DNA of 64,000 nucleotides from Kalaharituber pfeilii (lineage: Eukaryota; Ascomycota; Pezizomycetes; Pezizales; Pezizaceae): NCBI GenBank assembly GCA_015179045.1, contig WHUZ01000003.1, forward strand, positions 1,736,001-1,800,000. The letters run 5' to 3'. The notes under the pieces are model-generated. The model did no database searches. It saw only the letters and a list, made by a program, of their open reading frames with translations, and was not told the origin of the DNA. The position numbers and the translations under genes are program-made. Shown one piece after another: positions 19,300-33,335 of the stretch (position 1 is the first letter of the stretch; the number at the start of each line of letters is the position of its first letter).

Positions 19300-22200
19300 G
19301 TTGTTCTATGTTATGGACATAGTTTTCAATTTCTTTTTTCCTAATTCAAGTATCCGGTTGTTTCTAAACAGTCAGTTTGTTGCATGGTTGGGTTTTCTAA
19401 GCGATCTTTCTCTCGATAGAAAAAGGGAATAAAATAAAGAATTGTACGGGAATTTTGAGAATTATTTACCCAAGCATTGCTGGAACGTAGTCATTTCCTA
19501 AATAGGCAACCCGCTACTTGTAGAATGATGCGACCACACACATGCCCCCTCGTACCCTTGGCACACAGCCTAGGACAGATAAGGAAGGCTGGCCATTACC
19601 AGATTAGGGACTCGCCAGGCAGGGCTTATTTCTTAACCTTCTTGCCCTGCTGTTGAAGAACTCTTTTTTATTATTCTTTAAGCAACGTGACACAATAGAA
19701 TACACGATACGAGTCGGAACACTGGACGAGAATATGGTATACGAATCGATATATAGGAATCTCAAACTATTTAACCGGATTGAGGGTCTAGTCATCTGGG
19801 GACTTGGTTGATTTAGCTACATACCTGCCGTGGGCAACTCGATACGACTGGTACATTGGAATAACAGGGAAGGTTTACGGGAAGTGTTGAGGGAAGTTGT
19901 TGAAGGAAGGAAGTATCGATTGTCTAGGAATTTATTTACGAAAGGATGGTTTAAGGTTGATGCTACTTATAGGTTTGCGAAATAGAGGCAGCTGAAGGAT
20001 ATTGAAGATGATCAGCAGGAAGATACGAGTGAGATTGGAAGAATTCATCACGGTGATTATGGACAAATTCAAGTAGGAGGGGAGTTGAAGCCGAAGGGTG
20101 CGTAATGTTTTGATTAATGCTGAGCAGTTTACTAGTGATTTGGTTAGGATCCTTTTAGGTGGTGGGAACGGAGCGGGAGCAGCCATGACCGAGTTTGAGT
20201 GTAAGGCTGAGCAGTTGAAGGCGATAGTCTATAGGATTATTTGGAAGAAGTTGATGAGTTTGGCCAGAGAGGTTAGTGAACAGTTGAATGATAGGGTTAA
20301 GAGGAGTTAGCGATACGATTAGAGAGCGGCTTGAGGGGAAGATAAGTGTAAGTACGGATGTGAGGTTATTTATATGTTAATTTGTCATGTAATATGAGCT
20401 GGGTTACCGGGGGAAAGTTGTGATATGGAATAGAATTGGAATGGAATGGAGTGGTTGATCGTTGAGCGATAGAGTTATGCAATATTGGCGGTGAGAGTAA
20501 TTGTATGTGTAGGGGGATTTTACTTTGTTAGAGGTACGGAGTTGTGTTTATTCAAAGCAGCGCAGCGAGAAGGGTACTGGGGGATCGTGTTCAGAACTTT
20601 TCCCCCTGATCATAGAAGAAGAAGAATTGATATATATAACTAAAACTGTGAATATTTTTATTTTTATTTTTATTGTTATTTTTATTTTATATATATATTT
20701 CAAATTATTCAGATAACAGGTAGATGATTTGCAGAATGCTATATACAGTACAGTAACATATTATGTCTTCCTTTGGCATATTACCCTGAGCTCTGCGGAC
20801 GGCAGTACAGGTGGGAGTAACATGTACATCTAGTAGAGATATAGCGCGGGGAAGATGGTTCAGCTGGGATGAAGTTGGGTTACCCTGATGAACTCACACC
20901 CTACCAATACAAAATAACACATGTATATACGGAGTACTTACTCTACACTCCAAGAATTTGTCAGGAACACGAAGTCAAGGCACAAGTATTGTACAAGTTT
21001 AAAGTAGTTCACTTTTACACGCACATACATACCGAACTTACTTAGTACTACTAGTACGTATAAACCTATACCGTAGCGAATGATTACTTCAATACTACGT
21101 CCTGTCTACGTCCTGTCAATAAAAATATCAAGTTACCCTCACCCAACTACTGTCCACTTAGGTTTTATTGTCCATAAGTAGTTCCTACGATGGGTTAAAC
21201 TGGACTACTACGATACCTAACTTAATGCAGAATGATATACTACTATGAATCCTGCCCAAAAAGCTCAAAGCCATACAAACTTTTCTGACCTTCTCTCTTT
21301 TTTTTTTCTTTAAAAAATACAACATAAGATGTTGACCCTTGGAGTTACAATCATTCAAAAAAAACAAAAAGAAAACTATGTATCAGTAACTGTTTACCAT
21401 ATGCTAGTATATACAGCCAATTTTTTCCCCACACTTCCCATCCTGCATCTGCTATTCATATACATAAGTTTTGAAACTGACCTCCTCCTCCTCCTCCTCC
21501 TCCTAAACTGGGGAGTCCTCAATTTACATAAAATAATCATATCAATCTTTTCCACACAGTATCACAAAAGTTCGATGATGAACAAAGCAACGACCAACCG
21601 TAACAACGATCTACAAAGAGTTACCCTGTATCATGATTCCCCAGTCGATAATAGGCTTGTCAGTAATAGGCTCCATCAAGTTCATTAACGTGCTTTAAAT
21701 GTATCGTGCCTGGAAGTCATATTAGTATCGTGGCCATACCAAGAGTTTGGAAATAACGTAATGCACCTCATATATACAAAATTATCCCACTACAACCGTA
21801 GCTCGTCTCCCTAAGCCAGGCTATGTCTTGCTGGCTCAGGGCATGTACCGACTCCCATTCCGTCCGCCGGAGAAGGTACGATGCTACCCGGATAGGTAAC
21901 TTCACAGGGTCTTCCATAACAGCGCTAGTCGGTTGCCCCGGCCACACCACCCTAATTCTGTATGCGTCTTGTTCAGGAACACCAGGAAAGAGCGAGTAGA
22001 GGAATATGGAGATGTCCTTCCTGGGTGGCTTTCAACCACCCATTACCTCCGACAATCCGCGGCCGCAGGAATTATCTGAGACATTGCAAGCTCATCTGCA
22101 CACTGTCCTGCAGACGAGTAAGTACCAATTATCGTTCGATATATAATCACATACTGACATTTTGAACTTTCACAGCTGATGGAAGACAAAAATACCAGCT

Positions 22201-24200
22201 CATGAAAGACGAAAATACATTACCATCCTCGGAAATACGGTTTAATGCCTAGCACTTCGTTTTCGTTCGGTCGAGCGGTCGTCGATCTCCCTGATCGTAT
22301 GATAATGGTCGCACACGTACGGGGCAGAGCAACATCCGTCGTGCACAGTGCGCGCAGTATGGGGGGGGAAATATGTGGTACCCGTAAGTTATTGTAGATA
22401 CTACCGCTCTAGGATAGCCAAATTCGCAGAAAGGTTTAGCCTTAGGGCTAAGCTGGTGTTGTTATCCCTCCAACGCCAAAGGCAAATTAAATTTTTCCCG
22501 CGAATGATAGTTAGCATCACAGGAATTGCATGATGCATAAGCAGATCTAGTTCTAGATCCAGATATCCATACTCACCGGATACTGCTTACGAACCAGCCA
22601 ATATAGGTTTAGTTGTCCCATTGAATAATCCAGTACAGTATCCTATTTCAGGAACAAGTACTCAGTATATGAACTTTTACACAGCAAAGCCCACCGATTG
22701 AAAAAGTGATGTGCGCCGGTTGTGGTTTTGCTTCGATTAGATACGAGGCTAGAGTAGCTGGCTTGGACATTGCATGAAAGTGGAGAACTGCTGTCGACAG
22801 AATCGCCGCAGCGACAAGGACGTACTCGTCTGCTGACATTTACCACGATCGATTCCTTTTTAGGCAAACGTGAGACTGGAGAATGGCCCTTAATCTAGTT
22901 TGCCCAACGACCCTAGAAGCGGTTAGCATCCATAGAGATGCTTGTCGGCAAGTAGTTGTACGACATACCAAAGAGGCGATGAATCCAATTATGACGATTC
23001 CATTCACGGGCCAATACACTTCCGCACTGCTCGCTGCGTACAAATACACCAAAAATTTATCCTGACTTCCAAAAATCTCTTCTGGCCTCGGAAATACCAT
23101 CAACGACTTCTGGGTGTCAACTTCTCGCTATTCAATGCCAAAATTCGTGGTAGATTGATCTGAAAGCATGTAGTGTCATCGGTATCATAATGTATGACTC
23201 GTCGGTTTTTCCGGTTGTTCGAAAATTGTGTATAGGCAGCCTAATGATGCTTTTCTCTAGGTCTTCCCCGCAGATACGGCATTCCGGCGCACGCAAGGAT
23301 GAAGGTGAAATGCCTAAACACTATTGTTCCAGGTCATGGTTCAGTCAGGATGAGAGAGTTGCTTTGTGTATCATACATGCATCTTGCTAAATTGTACCGC
23401 ACCCAGTACCCGGGATCTGCCAAGGAAGGCGCAAGCCCTATCGAAAACGGCTACGAAGCCTGTGCTTACCGTGACTTGCAGTTCAGGAGTGGGTCTACGT
23501 TTACTATTTACTTAGCAATCCGGGTAATTTAGAGTGCTGCCATAGCTGGGGACACGGTTACTGCATTTGTAAAGGATATAGCCCCCTCCCTGTGCAAAGG
23601 CGGTCTGGTTGCCGAGGCAACTCCGACCATACCTGATACCGACAATAAATATTTCGACGTAGGGAGCAATTTGCAGAGCGAAATCGTTGCCAATGAAAAA
23701 TGTACTGTAGAATCAACTGCCCGCCAGCAAGAACTGCCGTCCTTGCAGCCCCCGTCATTTCGACTGTACTCTACATCATGGAGTACGTACCTCCTGTAGT
23801 ACTGCACCATGCATGTGCAAGCACTTGACATAATGCGAGCTGCATGCTTCCTATTTTCTGAAATGAGATTTTTCTTGGAAGCGAAGAGTGTGAAACATCC
23901 AAAGTGCACTAATAAAGTCTTTAAGAAAATATGATGAAACAAGATTGTGGTATGATTAATCTCGTGCCTACTCCAGATTGATAGCCCAAGTTTCGACACG
24001 TGCGCATGCCTACAGTGTTTCACCACAAATCGACGTACACCACTACGGTATCCGCCGCACATGTTACACCAAAACAGACCATTTGGGGAGCATGTACCTC
24101 AATCACTACAACAGAATTTTGTGTGCGCACTTAAGGGAAGTAAAGCAATGGCGATTCTTCGCAGATATGTGTTCTCAAGGAAGAACGACTCAGCGTATTT
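19300..24200. other. Gene desert
   Basis: Only short frames, none with a recognisable domain or intron-linked partner. Contains a T-rich tract near 20650-20700 and a (CTC)n run near 21482-21503. Nothing else could be assigned. Confidence 0.4.
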
Positions 24201-24228
24201 TGCAACAGGTTTTGGACATACAGATAAA

Positions 24229-24838
24229 CCTGTCATATTGCATAAACTTTGTCGGCCCGAATTTGGGCCTGTGGGATTATTGGATATTTTCATTTAGATG
24301 GATAGCGAATTTGCCCGCCGGTTTCCCGTATCTACTGGTACTGTAACTGGACCTGTCATTTTGGATATCATAGTGCCAATACTAGCAAGGATCATTATGC
24401 TTGGCGATAGAATTTTCATTTCAGTATATACTAATTCAGCAGACAGATAGGGTTATTTATCCTAGTCGTGATTCTGTCTCTTTGGTAGATTTTAATTGAG
24501 AGCACTACTATGGTAGGCCTATCATTTAACGGATACCTATCACCCAGAATTGGCAGACCCAGATGACGTAGACCCAATGGATCAGGATCAACTTGAAGAA
24601 GATGTATACTAATTCGAGCCAGTCTCCCATGGAGCAAATATTTCATTGTTCATAATTAAGTGGTTTGATCAGCAACAGGAAGTACAGCACAGAAGGACGA
24701 ACAAGTAGCACTTGCCTTCTGCGGCTTTATTTACCTCGAAAATTGATCTCTGCACTCCAACCTGTCATACTGGATAACCTGTCATATTGCATAAGATTTC
24801 CCAGCACCGACCCTTATCCAATATGACAGGTTTGTCTG
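24229..24838. repeat. Short dispersed motif acctgtcatattgcataa, direct and inverted
   Basis: Direct copies at about 24228 and 24777 and an inverted copy at about 24821-24835 (ccaatatgacaggt); a weaker one near 24350 (acctgtcattttgga). The spacing suggests ends of small decayed inverted-repeat elements. Confidence 0.45.
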
Positions 24839-24839
24839 T

Positions 24840-26990
24840 ACATTTTTGTAGAATTCTGCATTTCACATTTGCAAATAAATTTGAAAAAAATATGGGACAT
24901 TTGAATGTAATAATTGTACCTTGTCCAGCTATGCAAGAAATTCATCAAGGAAATATGAAGTGGTTGTGGAATTATTTGCAAGATTCGTTGTCTCATAGAA
25001 TAATGGATGCAGTAATTATATAGGAGAACTATCGGAACTGGAAAATTAATGTATGATCCAGACATTTGACAAAAGTAAGCCAAATAAAACCTTATACATC
25101 AAGAGGCCTATTAAGAGGGCCATTTAGCATAGCCATTATAAAGGAATGTTGAAGGGAAGAACTGCATTCTTTTCTGGAGCATTTTTGTATTGGAATATAA
25201 ATGCATGCCAAGACATCCACAGAAAATGTTATTGTGCCATCAATTGACCTTGTCGGGGCAAGTAGAGGTGTCAGACGCGAAGAATAACCTTTCATTTATC
25301 ACCATAATGAAGGGCATAAAAAACACTGCTTTGGTTGTTGAGATATATGCTCTCCCAAATGGTCAGTTTTAGTGTAAAATATGCGGATGATAGTCGTGTA
25401 CGTCGATTTATGGTGAAACACGGTAATACACAGTAAAATAGAAGACTGTAAGAGGTCACAGATCAATCTTGAAGGGTTCTTGAGGTGACTTGGAAGAGCT
25501 GAACCATCCAAGAGTAATATGCGATTTACAAACAAGAAGTGAAACTGGAATCACTTCTATCTAACGTCCTTACATTAAGAGATCGATCTTACTGCAGACC
25601 GGCAAATTCCATATATGTACGAGCGTAGCGAGCTCAAAAAGAACTGTCAACAGTTTAAACCTGTCTTATAGTACTACCAGGCCATTGATTTAGCAGAATT
25701 GTTAGCAGGTTGATGAGAGTCCTACAACCGGGCATGCCAACTGGAAACATACTAATGGTTCCAAATTATTGAACTTCCAACAACAAATGGTGTCTAGGGA
25801 TGAGCTATCGTCAACGTCTGGTTACGAGACTAAATGAAGCCATAGAGGTAAGTCGGTTACGCAGTAGTCAAAATACATTATAGTAGAAGGCAAGAGCAGC
25901 CTAGCTATATTAAGACTCAGAAACGATTAGGGATATGTCAAGAGCTTGCTTAGAACCTTCATACGATATAAACTCGAAAAGACCACTAATCTGGCTTAGC
26001 CTAGGAGACATTGGACTGGATGCTAAACCGCATTTTTGCAATGGATGCACCACAGGCACCACCTTGGGTGAAAAGTACTTGATCATATCTTTGATGTATG
26101 CTGTAAGATCAACATCAGCTCCTCCACCAACCGCGAGCGTGCTAATGTTCCAGATCTTCGCATCTAGTCTCAGGCATCCTTACTGGATCTCTTATACATC
26201 TAACTATTGGTGTCATAGTGCTACTCTCTTGCACACAGTGTTATAAGCGTAATACCTGTCAAGTCGCTCGCTGAAATGATACCGACACCGAGGCATCCTC
26301 AATAATTGATGCATTACACATCTCTGTCGGTGTATAGTATGGTTTGGCGCACTCCCCTCGTGGAGTGTTATGTGCAAAAACTGTATGAGGCTGATCATGT
26401 CGATGCCTGCTTGACAGTCAACTTATAAATTAAGAAATAGCAAGTTATGAATGTGTAGCATAGCAGTGATATTAAGACTGGAGGAGAGGCACTCGAAAAT
26501 ACTCAGTAATTGTTGCCGTCTCTCAGTAACAAGGAGGATTTCGGAGCACCGGCAATACTATATGGGCAGCAACTGCATGAAATTGCAGTCAAGTTATTGT
26601 CAGCATTGATGACGTTACTGTCACTGGCAGACATAGTTGTTAAATTGGCAAACTGTTATAACGGCTGGCAGGCAGCCTGGCGGGCAGTGCCAGATGAACT
26701 ACCAAGCCCTGCAGATCTTGATCCCTTCGTTCCACTATTTCTGTTAGCTCCACGCCCTCCTCTAGTGGCTGACATCCTCTCACTCTCCTTTCCATGGATA
26801 TGACACTCCAACACACCTTTTAAGGCTTTGATATTGTGAAGCCTGATTGGAGTAAGGCTTGCGTAAAATAAATTAGAAAGGTTTCCAACCATGTTTGGAA
26901 AGTAAAAAGGGTAACCATTCAGCCCTAGACGGATTTCAACTTGTAACCGTTGGAATAGCCGCATGATTATGGCCTTCTCCAAGCAAGGGG
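24840..26990. other. Gene desert
   Basis: Short frames only, the longest about 100 residues (26510-26803), without recognisable domain. No RNA gene seen. Confidence 0.4.
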
Positions 26991-26992
26991 CA

Positions 26993-27076
26993 TACTAGCT
27001 AGTAAATTATGTATTCGGACGTAGCGCATAATGTGCATTAGTACCCCTGTCCGAATACATATTTTACTGGCTAGTA
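26993..27076. repeat. Hairpin: 28-bp inverted arms, 28-bp loop
   Basis: Arms 26993-27020 (containing attatgtattcggac) and 27049-27076 (gtccgaatacatatttta) are near-perfect complements. It resembles a minimal foldback element or MITE relic. Confidence 0.8.
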
Positions 27077-27529
27077 CTTACTAAGGCAGATTAGAGCTTT
27101 TAAACGAAGACAATAAAATTTAGCTGAAGTCTTAGCTGTCAAAATTTGAGAGTCTCTAGGATATTTGCCATGTGGAAGTGTGTCACGAATAGATCAAAAG
27201 GTTAGAAAGAGCGAGGATGGACTGAAGGTGGTAAAAGATGAAAAGTTTGAAGGTTCCAGTGGCGTGAGATTGGAGCTTGAGATGGCAGTGAAATAGAGGG
27301 AATAGGGAGCAGGGTGTCAGCTGAGGATGATGGTTAGCAAGAGGAGGGGAAGAAGGGAGGCGGAGGTGGGGAGAAGGGGGGGGTGGAGAGGGGCGGGGCG
27401 GCGAGTTTCTGGCATGAGGTTGTATCAAAGATGAGAAGCGGGGTCATACCATGAGATGACAATCTCACTCTACTTAGTAGCGTACTAAAACCCCGCTAAG
27501 CCACTAAGTAAGCTCTGAGTAAGTAACTA

Positions 27530-28290
27530 GGGGTTGTCGAAGATTACTGTAATTGGGAATGGTTGCCAGAAGTTACCAGGGAAAATACGCCAGCCAAACT
27601 AGGCAGGTGCCGTGAGGTACCCCAGCGAATTTATTGGTAAGCAATCTGAATTACAGTACCTAGACGCCGCTCCTTCACCATGCAATAATAGGAAAAGCGC
27701 ATATGCGCTGCATTGACCTCTGGATGCATATGCAACAGGAAGAGATCGCCTTTGCATCATCAAGAGTACGTAATTCATATAATATTGGACAAGTGTACAC
27801 TCTAAATACGGTATATACGGTACTCCAGAGATGAGTTCACTATAGTTCATTGATTGAGTTATCATTCTCATACAATGAATATGATCCTTGACCTTAAGAT
27901 AACTAACAATGAGCTTGTAATTTCACTATTAGCACTTTCACTCTCCAGTGATACAGAAAAGATAAAGAGCTTTTAGATATTAAAAAAGATGAAGTTATTG
28001 CCTTATTTGAGCGGAATTTAAAGCATTATGTGATTAACATTCATTTGATATAAGGCAGACCCTCGGTTATCAAACCGATACTAGCGAGAATTGAATGACT
28101 GCCGAAGCTCTACTTACCAGAACAGCCATTTACCAGTCGATTTTGTCTGGTAAAAGAACTTATATTGGTAAGTTGCGCCACCATCCAATGGGCCAATGAA
28201 CGAGGGGGCCAAGGCACTGAAAGCACCTCAGTCAAGTATAGTAAAGTAGGTATAGAAATTGTGGTAACCATTCTCAATTAATCGTCGACT
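27530..28290. mobile_element. MITE B, relative of MITE A
   Basis: The left end GGGGTTGTCGAAG follows a TA (27528-27529), and the next 60 bases follow MITE A closely (aaaatacgccagccaaac). The right end near 28255-28290 (ggtaaccattctcaatta, then cgtcgac) is the inverted but decayed terminus. The centre (27650-28070) differs from MITE A. Confidence 0.7.
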
Positions 28291-28774
28291 GTATACACCC
28301 ACAACATTTCACACTATATGCAGCATCCATGTATACGCATCTCGATTCACAATCAACGCGCATCTACGACCACAAATAATGCACACATATCCTATTCATA
28401 TTTATGTCTTCTTTATGTGTCAATTCACCCTGGAACAGTGTATCGACATAAGAAGTGTATCTATGGCCAGTTCCCCTGAAGCTGAGTTGGAGTCTGCATC
28501 TGAATCAAGAGCCATGAGCATCATGATAGCTTTTACATCACTCCTGAGCTCTTGCTGTATTACAGTCCTTTGACCTAGACAGGGCATATCGCATGTAAAG
28601 TTGATACATGTATATTGCGGTGATGTGTAGGGCGTTTAGTCATGGTAATTCAAGGTTTACTTACTAATAAATTTCGCAGGATTAAAAGAGGTACCTCACT
28701 GTTCCTATCTAGTTTGATTGGTGTATTTTCTCTGATAACTTCTGGTAACCATTCTCATAATTCAGTGACAACCA
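28291..28774. mobile_element. MITE C, inverted partial copy abutting MITE B
   Basis: Read backwards from 28774 it follows MITE A from its left end (gtggttgtcactg, a decayed terminus) through the shared interior (aaatttattagtaagta, gtaatacagcaagagctca) to the part matching about 5050 of MITE A, where it meets MITE B. One end is missing. A TA follows at 28775-28776. The B-C pair may be a composite or nested insertion. Confidence 0.65.
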
Positions 28775-29149
28775 CTACTAGTACGCAGCACATGGTCAAG
28801 GTTGCAAGTTAGTTGCTATGGTTACGGAAACCATCGCCCTGTCATGAGACTAATCAACCATCACACATTACCAGCTGATACCCCGCACGCTTGCTATCAG
28901 AAAGCGGGCACAGCCGAATTCCCCTCGAAGCCGCGTTGATGGGTTACAGTACGGGGTAGAATGACGGGGTGAGAAGTGGGACGTAATTAAAGTAATGATG
29001 TTTCTGAACACTAGTTGCACATGCTCACCTATACGCAAACGCGGTCGACAAAAGCAATCTCTGATTAGTAGTGTTGAAAGATCACAAATCTATAACAAAT
29101 CTAGTTGTGTATCCTGGTGTCATTATGAATAATATCAGAACAGGTGGCC

Positions 29150-29890
29150 CTGGCTATAGTGGAGGAATGGGCGAGATCGTTTGTGCATGCAGCTAAAGCG
29201 CCCCGGGTACAGGCTATAATGAAGGCCAAGGATCCGACTGATCTTCACTATAACCAGTTTTCACTATAGCAAGGGCACTGTTTTTTACCTGTATACACAA
29301 AGAATCTGGCCCATCCCTTCACTATAGCCAGGTTTTCATTAAAAAGAGGTTCATTATAGCCAGGGTCGCTTGTATAGTGAAAAGAAGAGCTATAGTGAAA
29401 GTGAAGGTCTTTTCAGGACTAATTAATTCAGCAACAGGTAAAGTCTACTTGCTATAGTGAAATACTGGGGGGGTGGCCTCTATTGCCTTATGTAATAGGC
29501 TTAACAAAGTAGTGATTTAATTCAAGATATCTCAATACAAAAAACCTTTAGTGTATCTGACTGCTTCAATATCATAGACATTGAAAATCATGCCACTGGC
29601 TTGCCATTGGGATTAGGGAATAATTTGCAGAAGTTTACTATAAGTCATTTCTCCTGGGTGCTGTCCCACTTCCTGGCGGGCACAACATATCTTCCATTTC
29701 TCTAGAGCTGGGCGTCCAAAGCGGCATTGAGGAGGCATGATGCTGGCGGTCCGGTAAGGAACTGAATTTGCACTTGAGGCCTGAAATTTCATACACTGAA
29801 ATTTCCGCACTTGACGATTTTTTCCCCCCCCTGCCTACTTGGGGCCAGCACGTGACCCCTCGCTATAGTGAAAACTCGCTATCCCTTGGG
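29150..29890. mobile_element. Decayed MITE-like stretch rich in ctatagtga motifs
   Basis: Many direct and inverted copies of ctatagtga or tcactatag (for example near 29151, 29246, 29317, 29382, 29452, 29863). Bases 29215-29410 resemble 15905-16160. Exact ends are not resolved. Confidence 0.5.
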
Positions 29891-30404
29891 CTCGCCTAGA
29901 CTTGCATTAGTGGATCTTGGCAATGAAGCTACTGTACGTAACTTTCGCTTAACATGCTGCCAAAACAATCGAAAATGCGTATCATAGAATTCGAATCGGT
30001 CGGATTCTTGGCCTTCGTTAGCCTGTACCTTTATAATCTAGGTAACACAGAAGAACCCTAGCAGACGCGTGACTTATCATACAGTCCCGTCAGAGGCGTG
30101 GACAGGGGTAAGTCCCATGTCAGGACAAGGGCTCGAGGAGAATTATACTAGCTTTTGCTAAGCCCTAATTGACTATACATATGACGTTAAAATGTGGAGT
30201 GATTTTCAGAGAACTGGAACTGGCTATGTCTTGTTGAGATTGGACCTGTTGCAAACGCTGACCGACTCAGCAGAACCTATGGAAGGAGTTGGTATTGTTT
30301 GTTTGGAATCCAGAAGTAGCATAAAGCCCTATTGGTCGAATATCATATCACTGGTTGATAGAAATACACCTTTCTCCCTCATATCGAATTGCAATCAGGG
30401 CCGT

Positions 30405-30926
30405 ATCTCTTGGGTGGGCAAAACTTCGCTAAATTCGATGCACTAGTTTCACTGTGTGGCGTCCAGCCAAGAGGGTCTGTGTACTATCAAATTCCTGACC
30501 TCAAGCAATGGCCAGTACATATATCTTAGGCACGGGAACAGCGCATATCTATTCAATGTCTTTATATCTACTAGAACGTTCTCGAAGTTATTTATTACAG
30601 TACTTGAAAGGAAGGTCAAAGCACTTGTAGTGAGATATTAAATACTATTATAAATTTGTGCAATATGTCGTGTATCGCTTTGTCAGAACCAGTATTGTTT
30701 TTACTATTTCCACAGAATGGCAACAGCATAACTATTAGATCATGTAGTTAGTCCTAGCAGTCAATATAATATGGGCTTATACAGTCTCATCAGCCTCGTA
30801 GTAGGCGAGTGCAATCCTACAAGTAAATGTGTTGTTGCAAATTTGATATGATTGATTGGCATGACAAGGACCAAAAGTAGTGAAACTAGTGCATCGAATT
30901 TAGCGAAGTTTTGCCCACCCAAGAGA
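30405..30926. repeat. 48-bp inverted repeats, about 425 bp apart
   Basis: 30405-30452 and 30879-30926 are essentially exact complements (left contains cttgggtgggcaaaactt). The interior has no gene. Exactness in an otherwise decayed region suggests recent origin. Confidence 0.85.
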
Positions 30927-30929
30927 TAA

Positions 30930-33330
30930 TTATTAGATTGGTCATCGTCTGAATATGGATGCCTCGCGCCGTTGCTGACACTATCGCCATCGGGAATATT
31001 CAATTATGAAATTTGTCCATGTTTCACAAGCCCTGTGCTCCTTGTGCATACTCAAGGCGCAATATTAAAGGGAATAAGGGCCCCAAATTTGCATAAATAT
31101 GTTGCATCTTGGCCGTACACACATCACACCCAATTTCGTTGTGCCTGGTCGAGATCGCAATATCTGAAGAAATGAGGCTAACGAAGGCGACTGTATCAAA
31201 AAAAGGAAGAATACACTAATGAACGCCTGTATGACTATGACTGATGCAAGTATGCATTGTGCTTGCGGCGAAACCGCATACATGCTCGCGTTTCTTGGTT
31301 GGTTTGTCAATTGTACTTGTAAGAATAGCTTTCAAGTAACTCGGCCCATTTCTTCAAGGCTACATATCGTTAGGTTGACTTGGTCGACATTGGGATGGAA
31401 CCTCCTCGCACTTGGGCTGACCACGTGAGAAATCAACGCCACTACGCTGTTTTTCTTGATTCGGAAGTATCCCATCAGGAAATGCCAAGAATTCTCAGCC
31501 TGCGAGATGTAATCCTTACAAATCACCGGAGTACGCATACTGTATTTCACCATGAGGCGACCGCACCACCAAACAACGCATGTTCCCCATCAAAACTGGC
31601 AGCCTATATATCAACTACCACGGCAGATTCAAGGAGATAAATAAAGTTATTCTTCGCATATAACAATTGGAATCATCCATATGGATTTCCGATACAAAAG
31701 TACTCCAGGAAATAGAATGCACTATTTCCCTTCAACAATCCTGACAATGACTATCGCATTGTTGCCAATGAGAATTCTATTTATATATCGTGCTTTACTT
31801 AGCTTGTTCTTGTTTATATCTCGACCATACATCCATATGCAATTCCTGGTAACTTTCCGAGTCCTACATAATTAAAGCAGCAATTTTTCTATGGGATAGG
31901 AGTTTTGTGAATAACTCCACTGACATTTCCTTGCTATACTTCTTACAGTCCTGAATGGTTTCTCCCCAGCACCTCTCTTGGAGAATCATGAATTGTCAGT
32001 TATCTGGCTTCAAGGACCTTTCATGCGCTTACAATTATCTCTAGAAATTACACAGAATATGCTCTCACGCAAATGGTTAGGTATGAGGTGACAAAATCAA
32101 TTGAGCTACAGTTGTCGTTGCGCACATGTCAAAAATTCGTCCATTTCATCTGCTTACAGTGGGAACCGACATTTATCAGCTCAAAAAGTCTCCGTCTTCA
32201 CATGACTGTGTTAACCGCTCCAGCACTATGAATATATGCTTAGTTGCATCGCGTTAAGCAACCTGAACAAGGCACCACACTACGTACAATTTTGCATCAG
32301 CCCAATTACTTGCATGGATTCGTCTGTGCCACTTGTAGCCAACGGTAGTTTAACTTTATGGTGGGCCTAACATATACCCCTTTTCGCTGGTTTGGTGCTA
32401 CCGGTACGTACTTGTATTTTCGCAAGGAAGCGAAGGATGCAGAAACTATAGATCTATGCAATAAGGAATAAGTCTTGATACATCATCACATTGGGTACCA
32501 AAGATTGATCTCCTAGCATTAGCGTCGGCATATTAAATACCTCTTGATACACCGTGCTTTAGTTCAGCCGTGCCTTGGCTCAGCTCCTTCATTGCAGTGT
32601 TAGATTCCTTCCATACCTAAGTTGTTCACGTTAATATTTATAATTATTACCTTTACTTGTGCGTGGTTCCATGTGTTAACAATTATGCGATTCAATTCCT
32701 TCACCAGCAAGTATACATATGTTTGAATTTCCGAACCCAGAGGATGAAAAAGATTGAATTGTAGGCAACTCATGGCAGTTGCACTGGTGCGTATACAAGC
32801 GACATTCGAACTAGAGCCGGTGTTAAGATCGGGAGAATGTAAATTGGAGAAGTTGCCTTTCGACCAATAGGCACTGCTACCGGCTATCCTCTCTTCACAG
32901 AAGTTATGCGGCGTATGGATTGCATAGTCACAAGTGGCACAGGTTGGTCAGAGTCATGGAGCATCGTAAGGCTCCAAGACCTCTCCATATGAGGATAGGA
33001 TTACAATTTGTAACATTTAGAAGCCAATTAAATTTCCTGAACATAAAATACCGGTATTGCGGAATTAAATTGAATCATATGTTTCTTTTGGCGGTCACTT
33101 GCGGTTTGAGGCTGCATACGCGAGCCCAAACCTTGGACGATCACTCAATATCAGGCCCCTGTATCTGTACCCTGTATGCAAGCGTGCGCCTCGATCTGAT
33201 CAACCAGGTCATCCCCACACGATACCCATGTCTCGATCTCAGCGACGTGTCTTGGCTTTTGAAATCAGATTGGCGATAGATTGGGCACTGAAAAATGAAA
33301 TATAGTTCCTATACTCGGGATTGTGAGTTG
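30930..33330. other. Gene desert
   Basis: Short frames only. The words ttcgttagcct (about 30015) and aggctaacgaagg (about 31172) are inverted relatives that could be ends of a decayed element. No gene assigned. Confidence 0.35.
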
Positions 33331-33335
33331 CTATT

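Noticed and set aside
21978..21998. Possible P-loop (GTPGKS) suggesting an NLR-type gene relic
   Set aside because: An in-frame stop follows at once and no other NTPase motif is nearby; the match is short enough to be chance.
26510..26803. 97-residue plus frame
   Set aside because: No recognisable family, no splice partner and surrounded by relic DNA.
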